A DNA stretch of 64,000 nucleotides from Sunxiuqinia sp963677175 (GTDB taxonomy: Bacteria; Bacteroidota; Bacteroidia; Bacteroidales; Prolixibacteraceae): positions 744,001-808,000 of the forward strand of contig CAXXES010000006.1 of NCBI GenBank assembly GCA_963677175.2. The letters run 5' to 3'. The notes under the pieces were generated by a model. It worked only from the letters and a program-made list of their open reading frames with translations. It did no database searches and was not told the DNA's origin. Positions 18,270-26,352 of this stretch are shown piece by piece. The position numbers were made by a program, and so were the translations under genes. Position 1 is the stretch's first letter. Each line of letters starts with the position of its first letter.

Positions 18270-20465
18270 ATGAGTATACAACACCTGTTTAGCATAAATC
18301 CGTTTTCAAAATTGAACTGGCTTTTGAAAATAATCTTTTTTGCATTCATTTTATTTTCTCTTAGCTCATGTGTTTCTGATCACATGGGAATATTTGTTTC
18401 CACAAAAGGAGATGATAATACAGGAGATGGTACTATCAATAAACCGTTTTTAACGCTGGAACGGGCCAGGGATAGAATACGGGAATTGAAAGAAAATGAA
18501 AAAGTTGATAAAAGAATTTGGGTTTATTTACGGGGAGGTACCTATAATAGAAAAAGGTCTTTTTCGCTGACTGAGCGGGATTCCGGAGAAGATGGTTTCC
18601 CAATAATATATTCCACATATAAAGATGAGAAAGTCATAATTCACGGAGGCCTTATAATTCCTGTTGAGAAGAAAAGAAAGAAAATTGTTTCTGATGTTTA
18701 TTCCAGATTGAATAAGAATATCCGGGATAAAATTTGGGAAATCGATCTGGCTTCAGCCGGAATAACCAATTACGGAAAAATGCGGCCTGTTGGTTTTGTA
18801 CGCCCTTTCGGGCCTTTGTGGGCAGAGCTTTTTGTTAATGGCAAACCATATCATATTGCCCGGTGGCCAAACGATTCCACAATAAAAATGGGGAGAATTA
18901 TTGATAAAGGCGCGGTTCCCCGTGATGATGATTTTTCCAACCGGGGAGGAGCGTTTGAGTTTGAAACTGAGCGTCCAAAAATATGGCAGTCTCACGATGA
19001 TATTTTGATTTCAGGATATTTTGGACAAGGCTGGGCTGAGGATGCTGTAGAATTAATGGAGATTGATACTGTTAACAATATTTTTAAAACAAAACAACCT
19101 TCGTTATACGGGTTTGCGTCAGGGAAGAAGTTTAGTCGCTGGTATGTATATAATATCTTGGAAGAAATAGATGAACCAGGAGAATACTATCTCGACAGGA
19201 AAAATGGTAAGCTTTATTTTTATCCAATGGAGAATGTTCACTCCATTGAGCTTTCGATGTTAGAAAAACCATTAGTAAGTATAAAACGGGCTTCAAATAT
19301 TCAATTTAGGGGATTAACTTTTGAATGCTCTCGCGGGATCGGAGTTTATATGGAGCATACCAATAATAATTTGATCGTCAATTGTACCTTTAAAAATCTG
19401 GGGATTGTGGGTGTATGTATGGGCAAGGGAATTGAACCTTTCAAAGACCTTTGCCATGAAAACCTGGGAAAACCGGCTTCAGAGCTTATTGGAAGTTATC
19501 TTCAGCATATCTATTCTGATCCTGTTTTCAACCGCGATGCCGGACACAGTAATGGTGTGATCAATTGTGAAATATATGACACCGGTGCCGGGGGCATCCA
19601 TTTAAGCGGCGGTGACCGCTTAACTCTTGAACCGGGTAATAATTACGTGGAAAATTGTAAAATTCATGATTTCAATCGGATTGAAAAATCGTACCGGGCC
19701 GGAATTGATATTAGCGGCGTAGGAAACCGGATTTCCCATTGTGAGTTGTACAATGCACCCAGTATGGCTATCTTGTTACACGGGAACAATCATTTGATTG
19801 AATATAACGAGATTCACCATGTTTGCAGGGATGTTCATGATCAGGGGGCTCTGTATTATGGCCGTGACCCGTCGGAAAGAGGCCATCTTGTACGTTATAA
19901 TTTTTTTCATCATCTAAATTCAATTCATACTACATCAGCAGTATATCATGATGATGGAGCCTGTGGAATGGAGGTATTCGGGAATGTTTTTTATAAACCG
20001 GGGGAAGTACCGGCATTGATTGGCGGCGGTATGGATAACCCTTATACGAATAATATATTTATTGATACAGAACTGGGAATTAGTGTTGATAACCGTAACC
20101 AGAATTGGTCGAATGATGAGCTTAAGGAAGGCGGAATATATGCAAAACGTTTAAACCTGGTCAATTACAAAAATCCTCCATACAGCACCGAGTATCCCAA
20201 TCTGGCAAAATATTGGGAGGATGAACCATCCCTGCCCAAACGCAATACTGTTTCTAAGAATATCTTTTTTAATGTAACAACCCCGGTAAGATATAATAAG
20301 GATTGGTTGCCCTTTAAGGATGATAACTGGGTAACAAAAGAAGACCCAGGGGTCGTTGACTATGAAAATATGAATTTCAAATTAAAAGAAAATGCAAAAG
20401 CTTTTTCCCAAGTTGACGGATTTCAGGATATCCCTTTTGAGAAAATTGGGGTGATAAATGAATGA
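18270..20465 (+). CDS. Parallel beta-helix lipoprotein (GH141/GH120-fold-like)
   Basis: A 731-residue protein with an SPII signal (FILFSLSSC, Cys ~34), so probably surface-anchored. It is a close paralogue of the 12,612 product and of the partial protein at the left edge: FVSTKGDDNTGDGTINKPF, VYLRGGTYNRKRSFSL, EEIDEPGEYYLDRKNGKLYFYP, GVGNRISHCELYNAPS, HLIEYNEIHHV and VNYKNPPYST. Catalytic residues are not assignable. Unlike the 12,612 product, it is predicted to be lipid-anchored. The 140-bp AT-rich gap before it holds nothing else recognisable. Confidence 0.75.
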   Translation: MSIQHLFSINPFSKLNWLLKIIFFAFILFSLSSCVSDHMGIFVSTKGDDNTGDGTINKPFLTLERARDRIRELKENEKVDKRIWVYLRGGTYNRKRSFSLTERDSGEDGFPIIYSTYKDEKVIIHGGLIIPVEKKRKKIVSDVYSRLNKNIRDKIWEIDLASAGITNYGKMRPVGFVRPFGPLWAELFVNGKPYHIARWPNDSTIKMGRIIDKGAVPRDDDFSNRGGAFEFETERPKIWQSHDDILISGYFGQGWAEDAVELMEIDTVNNIFKTKQPSLYGFASGKKFSRWYVYNILEEIDEPGEYYLDRKNGKLYFYPMENVHSIELSMLEKPLVSIKRASNIQFRGLTFECSRGIGVYMEHTNNNLIVNCTFKNLGIVGVCMGKGIEPFKDLCHENLGKPASELIGSYLQHIYSDPVFNRDAGHSNGVINCEIYDTGAGGIHLSGGDRLTLEPGNNYVENCKIHDFNRIEKSYRAGIDISGVGNRISHCELYNAPSMAILLHGNNHLIEYNEIHHVCRDVHDQGALYYGRDPSERGHLVRYNFFHHLNSIHTTSAVYHDDGACGMEVFGNVFYKPGEVPALIGGGMDNPYTNNIFIDTELGISVDNRNQNWSNDELKEGGIYAKRLNLVNYKNPPYSTEYPNLAKYWEDEPSLPKRNTVSKNIFFNVTTPVRYNKDWLPFKDDNWVTKEDPGVVDYENMNFKLKENAKAFSQVDGFQDIPFEKIGVINE

Positions 20466-20522
20466 TACCAGTGTGAAAGTTTTTGTGTATAGTGGTTTAT
20501 TAAAGAAAAAAGGAACTAAAAA

Positions 20523-23500
20523 ATGGGATTGAAGTTAAGCATATCAAATGTTTTGATTTTTGCAGGACTGGTCAGTTTTGGTCAGATTAAAAAAACAGGT
20601 ACTGACCGTTTTGCGCAAATTGGCAATAAGGTGCAAGGAACCAGGCTTTATATGCTTGAAGATAAATTGCCATCTGTGCTTCCGGAGAAATATTTGCCGG
20701 AAATGAAAAACAAAAAAGAAGCTTTTAAGCCGATCGATAAAATAGATACGCCTGAAGAGCTTCAAAAAGAATTAAACAGGGTGCGCGAGCAGTATATTCC
20801 TTTTATGATGAATTATGCCCCTGAAATTGAAGAGACCAGGAAACAACTTCCCCTTACTGAATTTAAATGGCGGGTTGAAACAAAAGAGGACCAGCAAAAT
20901 TTTGACGGAACTTTAAAGGGAGAAGGCAACTGGTCTGTAGTTGAAATACCTCATTTTGGCCCTCCTGAAGGACGGGCTACAACCTATTATTATAAGGAGT
21001 TTGAACTATCACCGGATATGTTGGGTTTTGAAAGTCAGTTCATCTGTTTTAAAGGTGTTGACTATCGTGTACAAGTCTTTGTAAATAGTGTTTTAGCCGG
21101 AGAACACGAAGGCTTTTTTGCCCCGTTTGAGTTCAATATAAGCAAATACATAAAACCGGGTACTAATAAATTACTGGTGAAAGTTGAAAATGATTTTTCA
21201 ACTTTAGGTTCGCCTGATGCTGTGGGGGAGAAACAGATAGGAGATAAAATTTACGCTGCTACCGGGCTGGGCTGGGACGATCCTGAACATGGTTGGCATC
21301 ATTGTCCTCCCGGCATGGGCATTTATCAGGATTGTTATTTTGAGTCGCGTAACCCGATTCATATTAACGATGTTTTTGTGCGCCCTTTATTAAATGAAGA
21401 ATCGGTAGAAGTATGGCTGGAGCTTAATAATTTTTACGAAAATTATCGTGACATTATTCTGAACCTTAGTATATACGGACAAAATTTCAGAGACACTGTT
21501 TTAACTGATTTTGAATATATTCCTTCTACTACCTATATCCCTGGAGTAGGCGATCTGGCCAAACCAAATGATTGGCAGAAAAGTACGTTGAAAATGGGTT
21601 ATGGGGTTAACTTTCTAAAAGTAAGACTTCCTGTTAAATCTCCGAAATTATGGAATAACCAAACACCCTATTTGTATCAATTGCAGGTTAATTTGTTGGA
21701 TGGCAATAAAAAACTTACAGATGCCAAAGTTGTCTCGTTTGGTATGCGTGCGTTTAAGCAGGATACACTTTCTATTCCTAAAGGTCAGTTTTATCTGAAT
21801 GGAGAAAAAAGAAGGTTACGTGGAGCTAACACAATGGGATTTCTTCAAAACGATGTTAAAAACAAAGATTGGGGCAGACTGATCGATGATATTTTACTGG
21901 CCAAGATTTGTAACCTCAATTTTTTGCGGCTTACGCAACGGCCTGTACAGCCTGAGATATATGACTATTGCGACCAGTTAGGAATGATGCTTCAAACTGA
22001 TTTACCGCTGTTTGGCAGTTTTCGGCCTAATCTTTTTGCCGAAGGGGTAAAACAGGCCGGAGAAATGGAACGGTTGGTGCGTAATCATCCAAGCAATATT
22101 TTGGTTACTTATATCAATGAACGTTTTCCCAATGGTGAAGGGCAGCCACAACGTAATATGTCGACAGCAGAAGATTATTACCGTTTTTTTACAGCATGTG
22201 ACCAGATAGTACATCATTGGAACCCCGACCGCGTTATCAAAGCCGGTGACGGAGATTATGACCCTCCATCTCCCGGATTACCGGACAACCATTGCTACAA
22301 TGCCTGGTATAACGGGCATGCATTAGGTTTGGGGGAACTACACAAAGGATATTGGCAGAAAGTGAAACCCCGCTGGTATTATGCCTGTGGTGAATTTGGT
22401 GCGGAAGCCTTCGATAGCTATGAGGTAATGAAAAAGTACTGGCCCCGGGAATGGCTTCCTGAAAATGAAAAGAAACCCTGGATTCCGGATAAAGTTGCCA
22501 AATCGCAAACATTGAATTTTCATCGTATGTGGTATCCAACGCCTGTAACAATGAAGGACTGGATAGAAGCAAGCCAGGAGCATCAGGCCTGGGCTACCCG
22601 ATTAACTACAGAAGCATTTCGCAGAGATACCAATATGGTTTCGTTTGCTATTCATTTATTTATTGATGCCTGGCCTGCAGGATGGATGAAAGCAATTATG
22701 GATGTCGATCGTACGCCCAAAAAAGCATTTTTCGTCTATCGCGATGCGTTGGCTGAGGTAATGGTGAACCTAAGAACAGACAGATACCACTTTTATGAAG
22801 GAGAAAATGTGAAGCTGGAAACATGGCTGTGTAATGATTTAAATACCTTTCCTGAAAATTATAAACTGAAATGGCAACTGGAGAATGATGATAAAATTTT
22901 GTGTGCTTCTGAAGCAAAACCCGATTTTCAGGTGAATAGTTCAAGGTTTCAGGGATACATTCAATTTACAGCTCCTGAAGTATCAAAACGTACAACATAC
23001 CAGGTACGTTTAGCCCTGTTTGATGAGAAAGGGAACGGAGTATCTGAATCAGTGATTGATCTGGATGTTTTTCCTTCTGAAAAAGAAAAGTCGGAGGTAG
23101 CTGTATTTGCCCCTTCCGTAGTAGGGAAAGCAAAACAATTGTGTGACCAGATGAATATTACTCCGGTAAACGATGTGAATACATCTGAAACAATCCTCAT
23201 AGACGATATCACTTATTATTATCAACATAAAGACCAACTGGATGTACTAGTCGAAAACGGAAAGACATTAGTGTTTGTTGAGTTGACGGATGGCGAATTT
23301 GATATCGCGGGAACTCCTGTGACGATTGAAAAAACAGTGATGGGGAAATATTACTTTGTTTCACCAGAAACAGGTCACGATATAGTTAAGGATGCCAAAC
23401 CTTTTGATTTTAAATGTTGGTATAGCGATGAAAAAGAGATCGTAAGTCCTTTTTTGGAATCAATGATTAAAGTAAATGCTCCCTGGAAAACGATATTGAA

Positions 23501-23675
23501 GACAGGAAAAACCGAATGGATAGGAATGGGGGGAGAATATGCGGCAGCAGCAGAGATGAAAAAGGGGGATGGAGTTGTAAGAATTTGTCAGCTTCAACTG
23601 GTTGACAGGTTAAGCTCAAATCCTACAGCTAAAAAATTTACAAATAGACTAATTCAATTGAAAAAGACACATTGA
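20523..23675 (+). CDS. GH2-family glycoside hydrolase (beta-galactosidase-like), 1,050 aa
   Basis: A large exported enzyme with a probable signal peptide (ISNVLIFAGLVSFGQ). The domain order is that of GH2. After an unusual ~100-residue helical N-terminal extension comes a jelly-roll sugar-binding domain (TTYYYKEFELSPDM; VQVFVNSVLAGEHEGFFAPFEFNIS), an Ig-like domain, then a TIM barrel starting GQFYLNGEKRRLRGANTMG. In the barrel, Asn-Glu in VTYINERF (Glu ~533) fits the acid/base, and Glu in ACGEFGAEAF (~624 or 628) fits the nucleophile. C-terminal Ig-like and accessory domains follow. GH2 covers beta-galactosidase, beta-glucuronidase, alpha-arabinosidase and others, so the substrate is open. 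The GH38-like gene follows 4 bp after the stop. Confidence 0.82.
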   Translation: MGLKLSISNVLIFAGLVSFGQIKKTGTDRFAQIGNKVQGTRLYMLEDKLPSVLPEKYLPEMKNKKEAFKPIDKIDTPEELQKELNRVREQYIPFMMNYAPEIEETRKQLPLTEFKWRVETKEDQQNFDGTLKGEGNWSVVEIPHFGPPEGRATTYYYKEFELSPDMLGFESQFICFKGVDYRVQVFVNSVLAGEHEGFFAPFEFNISKYIKPGTNKLLVKVENDFSTLGSPDAVGEKQIGDKIYAATGLGWDDPEHGWHHCPPGMGIYQDCYFESRNPIHINDVFVRPLLNEESVEVWLELNNFYENYRDIILNLSIYGQNFRDTVLTDFEYIPSTTYIPGVGDLAKPNDWQKSTLKMGYGVNFLKVRLPVKSPKLWNNQTPYLYQLQVNLLDGNKKLTDAKVVSFGMRAFKQDTLSIPKGQFYLNGEKRRLRGANTMGFLQNDVKNKDWGRLIDDILLAKICNLNFLRLTQRPVQPEIYDYCDQLGMMLQTDLPLFGSFRPNLFAEGVKQAGEMERLVRNHPSNILVTYINERFPNGEGQPQRNMSTAEDYYRFFTACDQIVHHWNPDRVIKAGDGDYDPPSPGLPDNHCYNAWYNGHALGLGELHKGYWQKVKPRWYYACGEFGAEAFDSYEVMKKYWPREWLPENEKKPWIPDKVAKSQTLNFHRMWYPTPVTMKDWIEASQEHQAWATRLTTEAFRRDTNMVSFAIHLFIDAWPAGWMKAIMDVDRTPKKAFFVYRDALAEVMVNLRTDRYHFYEGENVKLETWLCNDLNTFPENYKLKWQLENDDKILCASEAKPDFQVNSSRFQGYIQFTAPEVSKRTTYQVRLALFDEKGNGVSESVIDLDVFPSEKEKSEVAVFAPSVVGKAKQLCDQMNITPVNDVNTSETILIDDITYYYQHKDQLDVLVENGKTLVFVELTDGEFDIAGTPVTIEKTVMGKYYFVSPETGHDIVKDAKPFDFKCWYSDEKEIVSPFLESMIKVNAPWKTILKTGKTEWIGMGGEYAAAAEMKKGDGVVRICQLQLVDRLSSNPTAKKFTNRLIQLKKTH

Positions 23676-23679
23676 AACT

Positions 23680-26163
23680 ATGAAAACAATGAACCGTCGC
23701 GAATGGATGAAACTAAACAGTCTTTTGTCAGGAGAGATAATACTGGTGCCAGGGCAACTGATCCCGGTACAGGCAAAGGGAGATAACAGTAAAAGTACCA
23801 CTATTGAAGAGATTCATATCATCAATTTGAGCCATACCGATTTTGGCTACACCGATTTGCCTTCAAGTACCTGGGATTTTCATGTCAAGAACATCCGTCT
23901 TGCGATGGATTATTGTGAAGAAACGATACAATATCCGGAAGAAGCCAGGTTTAAATGGACGTTTGAATCGTTTTGGATTTTGGAACGTTTCCTGCAGGAA
24001 GCAGCACCTGACGAAATCCAGAGATTTGACAAGCTGGTTGATGCCGGACTGATTGAAATTACTGTCATGCCTGGGAATATGACTTGTCTATTAGGATCAC
24101 ATGAGTGGGAAAAAGAGCTTGACCGATTATCTCCTGTTTATCAAAAGTATAACCCGAAGATTGCCATTCAGGATGATGTAACCGGATTGCCTTTAGGTTT
24201 AGTGAATTCACTGTCGAAAAGAGGCATCAAACATTTGGTAACGGGAGCAAATACTTATTATACCGGGGGTGTCCCTCTTCCTGCACCGTCTTTTTTCTGG
24301 TGGAAAAATAACAAGGGGGAAAAGATATTGGCCTACAACGGGGAACCTTACCATTCTGCATACGATTATTTTCATAAGACTCCCTGGCGGAAAGGTCCGG
24401 TGCCACACCGCTACGACATCTGGTTTAACCAGCCCGAAGGAAATGAAATCTTCAGTTCAAAAGAAGAAGATATCCTTAAGTCATACGAAATTCTAAAAAG
24501 CAAATTAAAAGACATTAGTCAACGCTATCCATTTTCTGCATTGCAATTATCAATGACTAATCACCTGACAATGGACAACGATTATCCATGTCGGCAGTTA
24601 AGTGAATTTGTCAAGTCATGGAACGAGATGAAATTGCAGCCCCAACTGGTCTTTTCAACGCCTTCACGCTTTTTCGAGAGGATAAGTCAGGAGATTACCC
24701 AGGAGGTAAAAACCCTCCACGGTGAATGGTGCGATTGGTGGGCTGACGGAATTACTGCTTCCCCTTTCGAAGTTTCCATTTTACAATCAGCGAAACGCAG
24801 GAATGTGGATATCGATAATGCCCTCAAATTGCTTAAAATTGACAGTAACATTTTTAAGAAAAGAATTAACCAGCTTAATCATGACCTTGTTTTTGCTTCC
24901 GAGCATACCTGGGGGGCATATGACAGTGTGGCCCGTCCTTACGCTGAACGAACAAAAGGAAACATTGCACAAAAATTCGATTATTTCTACCAGGCAGATG
25001 AGAACTCAAAACGAATTAGAGCGGATGTTATAAGAGCATCAGACCGCTATAAACCATTTTCCAGGACAAAGTTTATAGAAGTGCTCAATCCGGGCAAGGA
25101 AGAGCGGAGTGGTTGGGCAAGTATATCAGCAAGAGCTTTCAGGTTTAAGGCAAATGCAGCCAAAGATACTCGGTCGGGAGCTATTCATTTATTTGAAGAG
25201 ATACTTGATTCTGAATGGTCAGAAAGAGATGATACGATCGTTACACCCAATGCAATACCGAATGATGTATGGCCTTATCATCCGGTGGAGTACCGGTTTT
25301 TCCTTGAAAAACTAAAGCCGGGTGAACACCGGAAATTTGAACTGGTACAAATTGACGACCTGGATACAAAACCTAAAAAGGCTAATCAGTTTTTTGAATT
25401 GGAAATTGACAAGCAAAATAAAGTTATAAGAAATATTATTTATAAACCTTTAAATACGAAGCTTTTTGATGATGATAGTAGTTATCTTCCGGGGCAGCTC
25501 ATCATCGAACGGCCACAAGGTGAATACAGCCGTGCTAAAATTGCAGATGGTACGATAAGCCCTGGGGATATGAAACAGGATAGCCCCGTGATTACGGAAT
25601 CTTTGAAAGTTGATAATGAATGTGCTACGCGTTACAAATATGTTTTGAATGAAAAATTTGCAAAACGTATTGAACAGCAATGGGATATTTTTAAAACTAT
25701 TCCGTGTATTGAAATCACAACAACCATCTGGATGAAAGAGAACCTTGACCCTATTGCTGCCTATCAGGCTTTTCCCTTTGCAGTAAAGTCTCCAAAAGCT
25801 TATTACGATTCCCTGGGGGCAACAATTCAGGTAGGAGTGGACCAGATACCAAATACCTGTGGAGAATACAGTACCGTGCAGAATGGAGTCTGGTTTGAAG
25901 GTGACAATATCAATTTGGCCCTTACTACGCTTGATACACCCATGGGCATATTCGACTCGATAGAAAGAGGTAGCAAAAGGGGCGTATTCAAACCAAAGTC
26001 AGGCCATTTTTACAGCATGATCTTTCAAAATTACTGGCTTACCAATTTTGCAACCTTACAGCCGACAAAGTTGGTGATCAGGCAAATTATTGAATGTGGC
26101 GATCCGGAGGCTCCAATTTCACCTGTTGAGAATAATGAAATTTGGGCTTATCCAAGCATATAA
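23680..26163 (+). CDS. GH38-like (DUF5054-type) putative alpha-mannosidase-fold hydrolase
   Basis: An 827-residue protein. The N-terminal domain has the glycoside hydrolase/deacetylase alpha/beta fold of GH38: a metal-binding H-x-D in NLSHTDFGYTD (His52, Asp54), TFESFWILERF (~94-104), and IQDDVTGLPLG (Asp165/166 in the position of the GH38 nucleophile motif). A SHL/SEHTWGAYDSV segment and C-terminal beta domains follow. An NRREWMK start is reminiscent of a weak Tat or atypical signal, but export is not certain. Family members are often annotated DUF5054; true alpha-mannosidase activity is unproven. The gene is translationally close (4 bp) to the GH2 gene. Confidence 0.7.
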   Translation: MKTMNRREWMKLNSLLSGEIILVPGQLIPVQAKGDNSKSTTIEEIHIINLSHTDFGYTDLPSSTWDFHVKNIRLAMDYCEETIQYPEEARFKWTFESFWILERFLQEAAPDEIQRFDKLVDAGLIEITVMPGNMTCLLGSHEWEKELDRLSPVYQKYNPKIAIQDDVTGLPLGLVNSLSKRGIKHLVTGANTYYTGGVPLPAPSFFWWKNNKGEKILAYNGEPYHSAYDYFHKTPWRKGPVPHRYDIWFNQPEGNEIFSSKEEDILKSYEILKSKLKDISQRYPFSALQLSMTNHLTMDNDYPCRQLSEFVKSWNEMKLQPQLVFSTPSRFFERISQEITQEVKTLHGEWCDWWADGITASPFEVSILQSAKRRNVDIDNALKLLKIDSNIFKKRINQLNHDLVFASEHTWGAYDSVARPYAERTKGNIAQKFDYFYQADENSKRIRADVIRASDRYKPFSRTKFIEVLNPGKEERSGWASISARAFRFKANAAKDTRSGAIHLFEEILDSEWSERDDTIVTPNAIPNDVWPYHPVEYRFFLEKLKPGEHRKFELVQIDDLDTKPKKANQFFELEIDKQNKVIRNIIYKPLNTKLFDDDSSYLPGQLIIERPQGEYSRAKIADGTISPGDMKQDSPVITESLKVDNECATRYKYVLNEKFAKRIEQQWDIFKTIPCIEITTTIWMKENLDPIAAYQAFPFAVKSPKAYYDSLGATIQVGVDQIPNTCGEYSTVQNGVWFEGDNINLALTTLDTPMGIFDSIERGSKRGVFKPKSGHFYSMIFQNYWLTNFATLQPTKLVIRQIIECGDPEAPISPVENNEIWAYPSI

Positions 26164-26304
26164 ACCCAAGATAAGGCGAAGTTAATTTTGAGAGTTCCCT
26201 TTAATCGATTTTGCTCTGTGGATATTGGGATTAATTGATTTTATTGATTCACTACATAACTGTGCCCCTCAATAAATTCATTATTTAAATATGTAAAATA
26301 AAAA

Positions 26305-26352
26305 TTATAAAAGTGATGCTAATTGCTTATCTTAAAATCGTTACAAGAAAGA
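26305..26352 (+). mobile_element. Left-end remnant of the IS1380-family element
   Basis: The sequence from about 26,309 (aaaagtgatgctaattgctt and on to ...aaagatg) matches, with a handful of substitutions, the outer left end of the IS copy at 14,776-14,823. It abuts the start codon of the next gene, so the IS scar now serves as that gene's 5' leader. The rest of the element is absent. Confidence 0.55.
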
